64,000 bases of DNA from Polaribacter pectinis (GCF_014352875.1 NZ_CP060695.1:961501-1025500); one strand, 5' to 3'; positions 17,651 through 27,230 are shown, counted from the stretch's first letter. Numbers and translations are program-made. Notes: generated by a model from the letters alone, not told the origin.

Positions 17651-18190
17651 TTAAAATAATTCAGGATTTTTTCCTTTTATACCTTTGTAAAAAGAATGAA
17701 ACACCTCAAAGTCCTTGTCTTTATTGGCTGTAGTGTAATATGGTTCGGATATTTTAATTTGTTTATTTTCAAAATCTAACGTTGCCATTACTATAGGAAC
17801 ATTGGCTCCTTTGGCAATATAATAGAAACCTGTTTTCCATTTATCAACTTTTTTACGAGTTCCTTCAGGAGATAAACCCAATCTAAATTCTTCTTTGTTG
17901 TTAAATATTTGTACAATAGCATCAACTAAATTATTACTTTTTGTTCTATCTACTGGTGTACCACCCATTGCTCTAAAGAAAAAACCAAAAGGTCCTTTAA
18001 ATAAGGAGTTTTTTCCAATAAAATTAATCATAACCCCAGAAGCCATTCTAGATAAAATTGCAATAGGAAAATCTACCCAACTTGTGTGAGGTGCAGCAAT
18101 AACTACATATTTTTTAACTTCTTTAGAGAAGTCACCAACCAATTTCCAACCTAAAATATTAAATAATATAAATCTTGCGAATCGTTTCAT
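17651..18190 (-). CDS. 1-acyl-glycerol-3-phosphate acyltransferase-like protein
   Basis: 179 residues. The acyltransferase motif I H(x4)D is PHTSWVDF (about 34-41). The glycerol-phosphate binding motif is SPEGTRKKVDKWKTGF, followed by ANVPIVMATLDF. PlsC-type proteins acylate lysophosphatidic acid or other lysolipids at the inner membrane. The protein is shorter than typical PlsC (about 240 residues) and lacks a strong N-terminal membrane anchor, so its acceptor lipid is uncertain. It diverges from rmuC with a 41-base gap. Confidence 0.85.
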   Translation of the reverse strand: MKRFARFILFNILGWKLVGDFSKEVKKYVVIAAPHTSWVDFPIAILSRMASGVMINFIGKNSLFKGPFGFFFRAMGGTPVDRTKSNNLVDAIVQIFNNKEEFRLGLSPEGTRKKVDKWKTGFYYIAKGANVPIVMATLDFENKQIKISEPYYTTANKDKDFEVFHSFYKGIKGKNPELF

Positions 18191-18231
18191 GTTGTCTATT
18201 AAAAGTGATAAATTTAAGGACTTAATTTGAT

Positions 18232-19578
18232 ATGATGAACGAAATATTTATTTACTTATTAATTGCTATATTATTTTCTGTAATTGGTTTATTTATAGGA
18301 AGATTACTTGCCAAACTGAATTTTGAAAAAGAAAAAGGAAATTCAGAAAAAGAAAGAACAACGTTAGAAATGCAAAACTCTTCTTTGCAAGTAAGCGTTA
18401 AAAATTCTGAAAACAAGATTAGTGAACTACAAAGTGAATTAAAATTCATTCAAAAAGAAAAAGAAAGTTTAATTTCTGATAAAACTCGTCTAGAAACAGA
18501 ATATAAAAACACTGAAGAAAAATTATCAGAAAATAAAGAAGAAGTAGAAAAATTACATGAGAAATTTAATAAAGAGTTCGAGAATTTAGCGAATAAAATT
18601 TTAGATGAAAAGTCTACAAAATTCACACTTCAAAATAAAGAAAACTTAAAAGTTATTTTAAATCCACTTCAAGAAAAAATTAAAGGTTTTGAGGATAAAG
18701 TAGAAAAAACACATAAAGAGAGTATCGATTATCATGCGGCTTTACGTCAGCAAATTTTAGGTTTAAAAGAGATGAACTTACAAATGAGTAAGGAAACCAT
18801 CAATTTAACCAAAGCATTAAAAGGTGATAATAAAACCCAAGGAAACTGGGGAGAATTAGTTCTAGAAAGAGTTTTAGAAAAATCTGGTTTAGAGAAAGAT
18901 AGAGAATATTTTGTACAGCAAAGCTTTACCAACGATGATGGAAAAAGAGTTTTGCCAGATGTTGTAATTCACTTACCAGATAACAAAAAAATGATTGTAG
19001 ATTCTAAAGTTTCTTTAGTTGCTTATGAACAATTTGTAAATGCTGAAGAAGATGATTTAAAAGAACGTTTTCTAAAAGAACACATACTTTCTTTAAGAAG
19101 GCATGTAGAACAATTAAGTGAAAAGAAATACGAAGATATTTATAAAATAGAATCTCCAGATTTTGTTTTGTTATTTATTCCAATAGAACCAGCTTTTGCT
19201 GTTGCAATAAATTCCGATAATAACTTATATAATAAAGCGTTCGAAAAAAACATTGTAATTGTTACTCCTTCTACTCTTCTCGCTACTTTACGTACAATTG
19301 ATACAATGTGGAATAATGAAAAACAACAAAGAAATGCGCTTGAAATTGCAAGACAAGCTGGTGCTTTGTATGATAAGTTTCACGGTCTTTTAAGCGATTT
19401 AATTGGTGTTGGCAAGAAAATAGATGCGTCTAAAACTGATTACAATGCTGCAATGAATAAGCTTTTTGAAGGAAAAGGAAATTTAATTACAAGTGTAGAA
19501 AAGTTAAAGAAAATGGGAGCTAAAGCTAAAAAAGCATTGCCAGAAAATATTATAGAACGTGCAAAAGACGAAGATTAA
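18232..19578 (+). CDS. rmuC: DNA recombination protein RmuC
   Basis: 448 residues. An N-terminal membrane helix (IYLLIAILFSVIGLFIG, about 6-22) is followed by a long coiled coil (about 30-170). Then comes the conserved RmuC nuclease-like domain (TQGNWGELVLERVLEKSGL, VLPDVVIHLPDNKKMIVDSKVSL, FVLLFIPIEPAFA). RmuC limits DNA inversions and is a predicted nuclease of the PD-(D/E)xK type. The start codon is the first of two adjacent ATGs. The gene stands alone between a divergent acyltransferase and a small stress-type gene. Confidence 0.93.
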   Translation: MMNEIFIYLLIAILFSVIGLFIGRLLAKLNFEKEKGNSEKERTTLEMQNSSLQVSVKNSENKISELQSELKFIQKEKESLISDKTRLETEYKNTEEKLSENKEEVEKLHEKFNKEFENLANKILDEKSTKFTLQNKENLKVILNPLQEKIKGFEDKVEKTHKESIDYHAALRQQILGLKEMNLQMSKETINLTKALKGDNKTQGNWGELVLERVLEKSGLEKDREYFVQQSFTNDDGKRVLPDVVIHLPDNKKMIVDSKVSLVAYEQFVNAEEDDLKERFLKEHILSLRRHVEQLSEKKYEDIYKIESPDFVLLFIPIEPAFAVAINSDNNLYNKAFEKNIVIVTPSTLLATLRTIDTMWNNEKQQRNALEIARQAGALYDKFHGLLSDLIGVGKKIDASKTDYNAAMNKLFEGKGNLITSVEKLKKMGAKAKKALPENIIERAKDED

Positions 19579-19665
19579 TTTCTTTTGAGTTCTTATTTTT
19601 ATTGATATCGTTAAAGTAAAATGTGTGTTTTTTATAGTTTTACTAAAAACTAAATACACATAATT

Positions 19666-19905
19666 ATGTCTAAAAAAGAACGAGCAAGCGCAGAAAATAT
19701 TACCAAAGGAAATTCAGGAGATGTACATGAAAGAGGTTTACATCCATTAAAAGGTACTGTTAAAAAAGATGAATATAAAGATAAAGACAGTAATAAAGAC
19801 CGTTTAAAAGGAGAAGATAAAGATAAACTAAAAGACCAAGTACACAGTGCAACTGATGACTCTAATGCAGTTGCAGATGAAATTCAGAATTCAGATAAAA
19901 AATAA
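19666..19905 (+). CDS. Small very hydrophilic protein of unknown function
   Basis: 79 residues, nearly half of them K, D, E or N, with no hydrophobic core (for example KDEYKDKDSNKDRLKGEDKD). It is probably intrinsically disordered, like small stress or hydrophilin-type proteins. A CsbD-like protein is encoded 115 bases downstream, which supports a general stress context. I recognise no named family. Confidence 0.6.
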   Translation: MSKKERASAENITKGNSGDVHERGLHPLKGTVKKDEYKDKDSNKDRLKGEDKDKLKDQVHSATDDSNAVADEIQNSDKK

Positions 19906-20020
19906 AATGTTTTTCTTTTGAGCACACTTTTACATCATTTGAAGCAAGCTCTCTCTTCATTCTAACTTATTTTTGTATTAATATTAATCAGTACTAGTAA
20001 AGTACATAAAAATAAATAGC

Positions 20021-20206
20021 ATGAATTCAGATACAAACGAAGGAAAGTGGAAACAAATTAAGGGAGAATTTAAAGAGAAGTTTGGTAGAGCTACAAATGA
20101 TAAGTCTACAGAAGCTGAAGGTTCTTTTGATAAATTAGTTGGAGAAATTCAAGAAAAATACGGAGAAACTCGAGAAAAAATTGAAAAAGAAGTTAAGAGT
20201 TGGTAA
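20021..20206 (+). CDS. CsbD family stress-response protein
   Basis: 61 residues, the typical CsbD length. The signature NEGKWKQIKGEFKEKFG near the N-terminus and the KLVGEIQEKYG repeat are clear. The family is induced under general stress in many bacteria and its molecular role is unknown. A probable -7 element (TATTTTTG, 19968-19975) lies upstream and a strong terminator downstream, so it is a single-gene unit. Confidence 0.88.
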   Translation: MNSDTNEGKWKQIKGEFKEKFGRATNDKSTEAEGSFDKLVGEIQEKYGETREKIEKEVKSW

Positions 20207-20236
20207 TTCAACTTTAAAAATTGTTTAGAAAATAAG

Positions 20237-20267
20237 AAAAGCATCAAGTTAAAAACTTGATGCTTTT
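20237..20267. terminator. Bidirectional terminator between csbD-like and the ASPIC protein gene
   Basis: A perfect 14-bp stem (20237-20250 with 20254-20267) and a 3-base loop are flanked by A and T runs, so it can serve the plus-strand csbD-like gene and the converging minus-strand gene. Confidence 0.85.
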
Positions 20268-20290
20268 TTTATGTTTGAAAAACAAGCTAG

Positions 20291-22009
20291 TTATTGTTTA
20301 ATTAGTTTTATTACTTTTTGATGATTACCAGCTCTCATTTTTACTAAATAAATACCTTTTGCGTGTTTACTTAAATCCAAAATAGAATCTATACTTGTCA
20401 TTTTTTTAGTTATAATATTTCTACCAGAAACATCAAAAACAGATATAGTATATATTTTAAATTCAGGAAAATGAAATTTATAAATTCCATTAGAACTCGG
20501 ATTTGGAGAAACAAATATATCATTCTCTTTAAATGAATTTGTATTTAAAATGCCATTTCCTTCTTCTATAATTATTGCTTTATTTATTGCAACATTCTGT
20601 ATTGTTTCTACAACTCCTGTTTTGTGCCAAGTAACTTTTATAGATTCTACTGAAGTAGCATCTGATAAACCAAAGAATTCATAAGAAGAATTTTGTGCTA
20701 AATAACCTTCTCCACAAAGTGTGTACCTAAATTGTGATTTTCCATTAGCAATTACTTCAATTTTATTTCCAACACCATCTTTATTGCTATTTATACCAAC
20801 TAATTTTATTTTTAACCAATTATTACCATTATTTACTGATTCATTTTTCCATAAAAAATTTGATTCATTTTCATTAACCACAAAAATTTCTGGATATCCA
20901 TCATTATCTATATCTCCGATTGCATTAGAAAAACTTCTTCTCTTATCTTCTTCTAAACCAATATTTTCTGGAATTACAAAGTTTAGATTCAAATTATTTC
21001 TGTAAAAGGCAGATGGTAATAAGTTATCAGTTCCATTTTCTTGCCCACTAACATATAAATCTAAATAGGAGTCGTTATCTGCATCTAGAAAGACAGCACC
21101 CCAAGAAACATTTAAAAATTTAGTACCCATATCATCTTCAACTCTCGTAAATGTATTGTTTCCATTGTTTTTGAGATGAAAATTTCCTGCAGCAGAATTG
21201 GTAACATAAATATCAAACCAACCATCATTATTATAATCTCCTATTGTAGAAGACATACCGTCTGCTAAAATATTTGCTCCAGATGCTACACTAACATCAG
21301 AAAAAGTTTCATTACCATTGTTTTTGTACAAGTAACTTTGGTCGTATTTATGATTTGTTACAAAAATATCTTGCAAGCCGTCATTATTATAATCGAAAAA
21401 AGCGGCACAAAATGTTGGGTCATTTAATTGATTAATTCCTGCAGAAATACTTACATTAGTAAAAGTTCCATTTCCATTATTTTTTAACAATGCATTTGGT
21501 TGTGTATTTCCTGTTTTTAAAAAAGTTAAAAAAATATCTAAATATCCATCATTATTAAAATCTCCCCAAGAAGCCCCCCAAGTAGATGTTGCAAAAGATG
21601 TTAAACCTGCTTGAGAAGAAATGTCATCAAAAACAAGATTACCATTATTTTGAAATAATTTTACGACTCCTTCTCTACTTGTAAGAAATAAATCTTTATC
21701 ATTATCATTATCAAAATCTACCCAAATAATTTGCTTGGTTTCTAAAGTAATATTATCTATAGATATTGTAGTATCTTCAATAAAGTTTCCAGAATTATTC
21801 TTAAAAAAACGAATAGAACTACCAGTTTCAGTAGCTATTGTTAAATCGTCCCATCCATCGTTATTATAATCTACAAAAGAAATTCCACCACCATAAACTC
21901 CTGCACCAAACGAAAAATTTAAATTTGAACTTGAAGCTATTTCAGAAAATTTTACTTGAGACCAACAAAAGTTGGATATCAATAATGCCAAGATTAAAGT
22001 TATTCTCAT
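20291..22009 (-). CDS. FG-GAP/VCBS repeat protein with ASPIC/UnbV domain and type IX secretion tail
   Basis: 572 residues. A signal peptide (MRITLILALLISNFCWSQ) is followed by seven or more FG-GAP/VCBS repeats with calcium-binding DxNNDGxxD loops (VDYNNDGWDDL, GDFNNDGYLDIF, GDYNNDGWFDIYV). An ASPIC/UnbV domain follows at about 395-480 (VGNKIEVIANGK, VESIKVTWHKTG). A type A T9SS sorting domain ends the protein (FVSPNPSSNGIYKF to GIYLVKMRAGNHQKVIKL). It is exported to the cell surface or medium. The repeats suggest a beta-propeller binding protein. Its ligand is unknown. Confidence 0.88.
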   Translation of the reverse strand: MRITLILALLISNFCWSQVKFSEIASSSNLNFSFGAGVYGGGISFVDYNNDGWDDLTIATETGSSIRFFKNNSGNFIEDTTISIDNITLETKQIIWVDFDNDNDKDLFLTSREGVVKLFQNNGNLVFDDISSQAGLTSFATSTWGASWGDFNNDGYLDIFLTFLKTGNTQPNALLKNNGNGTFTNVSISAGINQLNDPTFCAAFFDYNNDGLQDIFVTNHKYDQSYLYKNNGNETFSDVSVASGANILADGMSSTIGDYNNDGWFDIYVTNSAAGNFHLKNNGNNTFTRVEDDMGTKFLNVSWGAVFLDADNDSYLDLYVSGQENGTDNLLPSAFYRNNLNLNFVIPENIGLEEDKRRSFSNAIGDIDNDGYPEIFVVNENESNFLWKNESVNNGNNWLKIKLVGINSNKDGVGNKIEVIANGKSQFRYTLCGEGYLAQNSSYEFFGLSDATSVESIKVTWHKTGVVETIQNVAINKAIIIEEGNGILNTNSFKENDIFVSPNPSSNGIYKFHFPEFKIYTISVFDVSGRNIITKKMTSIDSILDLSKHAKGIYLVKMRAGNHQKVIKLIKQ

Positions 22010-22083
22010 TATTTTAATAATTATATTTTACAAATATAAACTTAATTATTAATTTATATTATCATGGCATTTAATCGTTTACC

Positions 22084-22120
22084 AAAAAAGCTGATATCTT
22101 TTTAAGGATATCAGCTTTTT
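22084..22120 (-). terminator. Intrinsic terminator of glyA
   Basis: AAAAAGCTGATATC (22085-22098) pairs with its complement at 22107-22120, and runs of A and T flank the stem. It follows the glyA stop on the minus strand. Confidence 0.85.
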
Positions 22121-22160
22121 AAAAATTAAATATTTTATGCCCAAATTTAAGGCATTTCTT

Positions 22161-23435
22161 TTACATTACAAATAATCTTCTTGCGCTCATCATATCATTT
22201 ACACGTTCTGCAATTTCGTGTAATGCTTCTTCATTGTTCGCATTCTGAATTGCTTCATCAATAAAATTAACTACAGCAACCATATCTTCTTCTTTTAAGC
22301 CACGAGTTGTAATTGCTGCAGTTCCAACACGAATTCCAGACGTTACAAAAGGAGATTTATCATCAAAAGGAACCATGTTTTTGTTTACTGTAATATCAGC
22401 TTTTCCTAAAGCAATTTCTGCATCTTTACCAGAAATATCTTTATTTCTTAAATCAATTAACATACAATGGTTGTCTGTTCCGCCAGAAATAATATCATAT
22501 CCTTTTGCTACAAATTCTTTTGCCATTGCAGCTGCATTTTCTTTTACTTGTAATTGATATTCTAAAAACTCATCTGTTAAAGCTTCTCCAAAAGCAACAG
22601 CTTTAGCAGCAATAACATGCTCTAAAGGTCCACCTTGGTTTCCTGGAAAAACAGAAGAATTAATTAAAGTAGACATTTTTTTAGGATTTCCATTCTTTAA
22701 AGTTTCTCCAAACGGATTGTCGAAATCTTTACCAATCATAATCATTCCTCCTCTTGGTCCACGTAAAGTTTTGTGTGTTGTTGTTGTAACAATATGACAA
22801 TGAGGAATTGGATCATTTAAAATTCCTTTTGCAATTAAACCTGCAGGATGCGAAATATCTGCCATTAAAATAGCTCCAACACTATCTGCAATTTCTCTAA
22901 ATTTCTTAAAATCTATGTCTCTAGAATATGCAGATGCACCAGCAATAATCAATTTTGGTTTGTATTCTTTTGCTTGTTGCTCTAGATGATTGTAGTCAAT
23001 GGTACCAGTTTCTTTATCAACTCCGTAAAATACAGGATTGTATAATTTACCAGAAAAATTTACTGGAGAACCATGTGTTAAATGTCCACCATGAGATAAA
23101 TCGAAACCTAAAATAGTATCTCCAGGTTTTAAACACGCTGAAAAAACAGCTGTATTCGCTTGAGAACCAGAATGTGGTTGCACATTTACGTATTCTGCAC
23201 CAAATAATTCTTTAGCTCTATCAATTGCTATTTGTTCTATAACATCTACAACTTCACAACCTCCATAATATCTTTTACCAGGATATCCTTCAGCATATTT
23301 ATTAGTTAAAATAGAACCTTGAGCTTGCATAACTTGGTCGCTTACAAAGTTTTCTGAAGCGATTAATTCCAAACCGTTTAATTGTCTTTCTTTTTCCTCC
23401 TGAATAAGGTCAAAAATTTGATTGTCTAATTGCAT
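22161..23435 (-). CDS. glyA: Serine hydroxymethyltransferase
   Basis: 424 residues, full length. The N-terminal segment ([24 protein letters not shown]) and the PLP lysine motif [14 protein letters not shown] (K222) are canonical. The enzyme converts serine and tetrahydrofolate to glycine and 5,10-methylene-tetrahydrofolate, the main cytoplasmic one-carbon source. It is a single-gene unit with a -7 element at 23458-23465 and its own terminator. Confidence 0.97.
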   Translation of the reverse strand: MQLDNQIFDLIQEEKERQLNGLELIASENFVSDQVMQAQGSILTNKYAEGYPGKRYYGGCEVVDVIEQIAIDRAKELFGAEYVNVQPHSGSQANTAVFSACLKPGDTILGFDLSHGGHLTHGSPVNFSGKLYNPVFYGVDKETGTIDYNHLEQQAKEYKPKLIIAGASAYSRDIDFKKFREIADSVGAILMADISHPAGLIAKGILNDPIPHCHIVTTTTHKTLRGPRGGMIMIGKDFDNPFGETLKNGNPKKMSTLINSSVFPGNQGGPLEHVIAAKAVAFGEALTDEFLEYQLQVKENAAAMAKEFVAKGYDIISGGTDNHCMLIDLRNKDISGKDAEIALGKADITVNKNMVPFDDKSPFVTSGIRVGTAAITTRGLKEEDMVAVVNFIDEAIQNANNEEALHEIAERVNDMMSARRLFVM

Positions 23436-23457
23436 TGTTATTGTTTTGAATAAGAAT

Positions 23458-23465
23458 CAAAAGTA
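23458..23465 (-). promoter_or_regulatory. Probable -7 element of glyA
   Basis: The minus strand reads TACTTTTG, matching TAnnTTTG, 22 bases before the ATG. No clear TTG lies at the usual distance. Confidence 0.4.
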
Positions 23466-23631
23466 ACAAAAAACAAAGCGCTATTAAATAAGTTTATTGT
23501 ATATTTTCAACAACTTATTAAGATTTATACAATTCCAAAAAAAGGTGTGTTAAAAATAAGTTATTCGTGAAATTTCTTTTTAGAAATGAGAAAAAATTGC
23601 ATAGATTTGAACAAATTAAAGAATTTACAGA

Positions 23632-24909
23632 ATGATCATAACAGCAAATAACCCGAATAGAAAATCTTGGTTAAAAGTAGACGAAGAGTCTGACTTTCCA
23701 ATTCAAAATATTCCTTTTGGAGTTTTTATAACAAGAGATGATATTATAACTATTGGAAGTAGAATTGGTGATTTCGCTATAGATTTAGGCGCATTTCATC
23801 AATTAGGCTATTTTGAAGGAATTCCTTTAACAGACGATATTTTTTTACAAGATAATTTAAATGATTTTATTGCTGATGGACGTAAAACTTGGCGTTTAGT
23901 TAGAAATAGAATTGCAGAAGTTTTTGATGTTACTAATGGAATATTAAGGGATAATGCAGATCATAAAGATAAAATTATCTTTAGAATGGATGAAGTAGAA
24001 ATGTTATTACCAGTATCCGTTGGAGATTATACAGATTTTTATGCAAGTAAAGAACATGCAACAAATGTAGGTTCTTTATTTAGAGATCCAGAAAATGCAT
24101 TATTGCCAAACTGGTTACACATACCAATTGGTTACCATGGTAGAAGTTCTTCTATCATTCCATCTGGTGTTCCAATTAGAAGACCTTATGGACAAACAAA
24201 ACCAGATGAAGGTAGTAATACACCTAATTTCGGCCCTTCAAAATTATTAGATTTTGAGCTTGAAATGGCTTTTATTACTACAGATGCTAATGTTTTAGGA
24301 GATAGAATTCCTATTGAAGAAGCAGAAGAATATATTTTTGGTTTGGTACAATTTAACGATTGGTCTGCAAGAGATATTCAAGGCTGGGAATATGTGCCAC
24401 TAGGCCCATTTTTAGGAAAAAGCTTTGCTTCTACTATTTCTCCTTGGATTGTAACTTTAGATGCTTTAGAACCTTTTAGAACAGACAACCCAAAACAAGT
24501 GCACGAACCTTTACCTTATTTAAAACAAGAAGGAAAAGGAAGTTACGATATTCATTTACAAGTTGGTATTCAGCCAGAAAATGGCGAAGAAACTGTTGTT
24601 GCAAATTCGAACTTTAAATATATGTATTGGACAATGGCACAACAACTTGCACACCATACAGTAAATGGTTGCCCTGTTGAAGCTGGAGATATGATGGGTT
24701 CTGGAACTATTTCTGGACCAACAAAAGATAGTTATGGTTCTATGTTAGAATTGACTTGGAAAGGACAAAACCCTATTACCTTAAAAGACGGAACAACGCG
24801 TAAATTTATTAATGATAACGATACTGTTATTATGCGTGCACATTGTAAAAATGATGATGTTAGAATTGGTTTTGGTGAATGTATTGGTAAAGTGTTACCA
24901 GCCAAATAA
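23632..24909 (+). CDS. fahA: Fumarylacetoacetase
   Basis: 425 residues. The N-terminal SH3-like part (LKVDEESDFPIQNIPFGVF) and the catalytic FAH domain are both present. The metal and active-site region includes DFYASKEHATNVG, IPIGYHGRSSSI, LDFELEMAF and FNDWSARDIQGWEYVPLGPFLGK. The enzyme hydrolyses fumarylacetoacetate to fumarate and acetoacetate in the last step of tyrosine catabolism. The other genes of that pathway are not in the window. It diverges from glyA and is followed by a terminator. Confidence 0.95.
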   Translation: MIITANNPNRKSWLKVDEESDFPIQNIPFGVFITRDDIITIGSRIGDFAIDLGAFHQLGYFEGIPLTDDIFLQDNLNDFIADGRKTWRLVRNRIAEVFDVTNGILRDNADHKDKIIFRMDEVEMLLPVSVGDYTDFYASKEHATNVGSLFRDPENALLPNWLHIPIGYHGRSSSIIPSGVPIRRPYGQTKPDEGSNTPNFGPSKLLDFELEMAFITTDANVLGDRIPIEEAEEYIFGLVQFNDWSARDIQGWEYVPLGPFLGKSFASTISPWIVTLDALEPFRTDNPKQVHEPLPYLKQEGKGSYDIHLQVGIQPENGEETVVANSNFKYMYWTMAQQLAHHTVNGCPVEAGDMMGSGTISGPTKDSYGSMLELTWKGQNPITLKDGTTRKFINDNDTVIMRAHCKNDDVRIGFGECIGKVLPAK

Positions 24910-24932
24910 ACTAAATACAAACAAAATATTAT

Positions 24933-24970
24933 AAACCTCACTCCTATTTTTAGTTGTGAGGTTTTTTGTT
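24933..24970 (+). terminator. Intrinsic terminator of fahA
   Basis: AACCTCAC (24934-24941) pairs with GTGAGGTT (24956-24963), followed by a T-rich run. Confidence 0.8.
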
Positions 24971-25026
24971 TTTTAGAAAATATGGGTTTTTACTAGTTGA
25001 CTTTTTAATTAAAAAAATCTAACTTC

Positions 25027-25081
25027 GCTAACTACGTTTATGGAACATTAATACGTTAAATAAACGTTTTGACGTTGTAGC
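25027..25081. repeat. Folded boundary element, left side of a cassette-like unit
   Basis: Outer arms GCTA (25027-25030) and TAGC (25078-25081) enclose inner arms ACGTTTAT (25034-25041) and ATAAACGT (25060-25067). The right end reads GTTGTAGC and resembles GTTATAGC at the other side of the gene. TTTGACGTTGTAG here (25068-25080) recurs on the minus strand at 3682-3694. The double-arm layout recalls integron attC sites, but the cores do not match the attC consensus. Confidence 0.4.
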
Positions 25082-25100
25082 AATTTAAAACCAAGTTGAA

Positions 25101-25556
25101 ATGAAACGAATTATTTTACTATTGAACATTATTATTTTAACAAATTGCACAAACTCTGAAAGCGAAAATGAACCTGAAAAATTTCCTTTTTTAATTCAGT
25201 TTGTAGAAATTGGAAAAGGAAATTTAACTGGAAGTGGATTTGAAAATATACTTGAAACGAAAACTATTATAAAAAATATCGAAGATTGGAATAGTTTAGT
25301 TTCACAAATGAATTCGATAGAAAATGTAAGTAATGGATTTGCGACTAATGAAATTAACTTTGATACTCATTACATAATTGCGACAATTTTAGAACTTAAA
25401 AGTAGCGGTTGGGAAGTTGAAATTACTGAAATAACTGAAAACTCTGACAATTTAGTTATAACTACAAAAGAAATTGACTTTTCAACTTTAAATTATAGTC
25501 AGCCTTTTCATATTGTTTTAATACCAAAAACGGAAAAGGAAATAATATTTGAATAA
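25101..25556 (+). CDS. Lipoprotein with PrcB-like domain
   Basis: 151 residues with lipobox ILTNC (cysteine about 16). The C-terminal half resembles the PrcB_C domain (found in a treponemal protease-complex subunit). It has an NEINFDTHYIIATILE strand, the SSGWEVEITEI strand and a YSQPFHIVLIPK strand. The match is by eye and moderate. The gene stands alone between the folded elements at 25027-25081 and 25564-25600, unlike the housekeeping operons around it, which suggests it is a mobile or accessory cassette. Confidence 0.55.
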   Translation: MKRIILLLNIIILTNCTNSESENEPEKFPFLIQFVEIGKGNLTGSGFENILETKTIIKNIEDWNSLVSQMNSIENVSNGFATNEINFDTHYIIATILELKSSGWEVEITEITENSDNLVITTKEIDFSTLNYSQPFHIVLIPKTEKEIIFE

Positions 25557-25563
25557 AAAACTT

Positions 25564-25600
25564 GCTATAACACCATGTATAATTCATTGCTAGTTATAGC
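25564..25600. repeat. Inverted repeat, right side of the cassette-like unit
   Basis: GCTATAAC (25564-25571) and GTTATAGC (25593-25600) are perfect 8-bp inverted arms around a 21-base spacer. A further small hairpin (GAAAGT with ACTTTC) follows within 30 bases. It lies 8 bases after the lipoprotein stop. Confidence 0.45.
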
Positions 25601-25706
25601 TTAAATACGAAAGTCCTCTCGAACTTTCTATTTGTGTTTTATTTACTTCTTTAGTGCTTTAAAATACAAAACTGCTCATACAAAAACACGTGATTTAAAA
25701 ATAAAT

Positions 25707-25740
25707 AAAATCTCTTTTCCAGTCAAGAAAAGAGATTTTT
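25707..25740 (-). terminator. Intrinsic terminator of the polyamine operon
   Basis: AAAATCTCTTTTC (25707-25719) pairs perfectly with 25727-25739. A-rich sequence upstream supplies the U run on the minus strand, just past the stop at 25767. Confidence 0.8.
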
Positions 25741-25766
25741 ATATTTTTAGAAATCAATTAGTTAAC

Positions 25767-26045
25767 CTAATCTTCATCCTCCAAATCATTAGCATCAAAA
25801 TCATCATTATCATCAAAGAATTCTTCATCTTCTGCATATTCTTCCATGGCATTTTCTAAACGATCACTTATTTTAACTAAATAAACAGTGTCTTCCGTTT
25901 TTACTTCAACTGCTTTTACAGTATCTCCTTTGGCGTTTTTAAAGGAAATTACATCACTATAATCATAACCATCAGGATATTTGTCAATTAACATATCTAA
26001 TATGTCTTTTGTCAGTTTTGCGTATTCTACTATTACTCTTTTCAT
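25767..26045 (-). CDS. Small acidic conserved protein at the end of the polyamine operon
   Basis: 92 residues. The first 65 look folded (MKRVIVEYAKLTKDILDML, GDTVKAVEVKTEDTVYLVKI). The last 25 are almost all D and E (EEFFDDNDDFDANDLEDED). I recognise no named domain. It lies 88 bases after the deoxyhypusine-synthase-like gene and before the terminator, so it is probably the last gene of the operon. The acidic tail could bind cations or polyamines, but that is speculation. Confidence 0.7.
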   Translation of the reverse strand: MKRVIVEYAKLTKDILDMLIDKYPDGYDYSDVISFKNAKGDTVKAVEVKTEDTVYLVKISDRLENAMEEYAEDEEFFDDNDDFDANDLEDED

Positions 26046-26133
26046 TATAATACCTTTTATATTTCTGGTCCGTTTTTTTAATCAAGTTTAAAATAAAAAT
26101 AATAAACTTTTTTTGAAAAAAACGTTAGTGATG

Positions 26134-27102
26134 TTACATTTCTAATAAATAAGCGAAAATAAGAGGTGCAACAATGGTTGCATCACTTTCTATAATAAAT
26201 TTTGGTGTGTCTATATCTAATTTTCCCCAAGTAATTTTCTCGTTAGGAACTGCTCCTGAATACGAACCATAACTTGTGGTAGAATCTGAAATCTGACAGA
26301 AATAACTCCAAAATGGTGTTTCAGGTTTTTCCATATCTTGGTATAACATTGGCACCACACAAATAGGGAAATCTCCTGCAATTCCTCCTCCTATTTGGAA
26401 AAATCCAATTCCATTTTCAGAATTATCTGTGTACCAATCTGCTAAAAAAGTCATGTATTCAATACCAGATTTTACTGTACTTGCTTTTAATTCTCCTTTT
26501 AATACATAAGAAGCAAAAATATTTCCCATGGTAGAATCTTCCCAACCAGGACAGATAATTGGCAAGTTTTTTTCTGCTGCAGCATACATCCAAGAATCTT
26601 TAATATCAATCTCGTAATACTGCTCTAAAACTCCTGAAAGTAATAATTTGTACATGTATTCATGTGGTAAATAACGCTCTCCTATTGCCTCTGCATCTTT
26701 CCATATTTTTACAATATGTTCTTGAATTCTTCTAAAAGCTTCTTCTTCAGGAATACAAGTATCTGTAACTCTGTTTAAGCCTTTTTCTAACAAATCCCAC
26801 TCGTCTTGTGGAGTTAAATCTCTGTAATTAGGAACACGTTTGTAGTGAGAATGTGCTACTAAATTCATAACATCTTCTTCTAAATTTGCACCTGTACAAG
26901 AAACAATTTGTACTTTATCTTGGCGAATCATTTCTGCAAAAATCTTTCCTAATTCTGCTGTACTCATTGCTCCTGCCAAAGAAACTAACATTTTAGATCC
27001 TTTATTTAATTGTGCTTCATAACCTTTTGCTGCATCTACTAAAGCTGCGGCATTAAAGTGTAAAAAGTATTTTTCTATAAAACTTGTAATTGGTTTGCTC
27101 AT
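26134..27102 (-). CDS. Deoxyhypusine synthase family protein (candidate homospermidine/polyamine synthase)
   Basis: 322 residues from the ATG at 27102. A start at 27192 would add 30 non-conserved residues. The NAD-dependent DHS fold is recognisable, and the catalytic lysine region EKITWGKL (K294) is intact. Other family segments are LAGAMSTAELG, CPGWEDSTMGN and GGGIAGDFPICV. Eukaryal DHS moves an aminobutyl group from spermidine to eIF5A, which bacteria lack. Bacterial homologues next to arginine decarboxylase and agmatinase more likely make a polyamine. Flavobacteria are known to contain homospermidine, so that product is my preferred guess. Confidence 0.85.
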   Translation of the reverse strand: MSKPITSFIEKYFLHFNAAALVDAAKGYEAQLNKGSKMLVSLAGAMSTAELGKIFAEMIRQDKVQIVSCTGANLEEDVMNLVAHSHYKRVPNYRDLTPQDEWDLLEKGLNRVTDTCIPEEEAFRRIQEHIVKIWKDAEAIGERYLPHEYMYKLLLSGVLEQYYEIDIKDSWMYAAAEKNLPIICPGWEDSTMGNIFASYVLKGELKASTVKSGIEYMTFLADWYTDNSENGIGFFQIGGGIAGDFPICVVPMLYQDMEKPETPFWSYFCQISDSTTSYGSYSGAVPNEKITWGKLDIDTPKFIIESDATIVAPLIFAYLLEM

Positions 27103-27230
27103 TTTTTTATTTTTTATGATACCCTTTAAAATGCTCTCGATACGATTTTTCAAATAGGAAAAATCACTTGAACTGACACTAATAGTTATCAATAATAATT
27201 TTATTTAATATCTAAAATTTTAATTTTTAA

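Noticed and set aside
25027..25600. Formal integron attC sites
   Set aside because: The cores GTTGTAGC and GTTATAGC do not fit GTTRRRY and no integrase is in the window, so the term attC is not justified. Only the cassette-like layout is reported.
25632..25859. 75-codon plus-strand frame
   Set aside because: It spans the terminator hairpin at 25707-25740 and runs antisense into the acidic small protein gene. It shows no family features.
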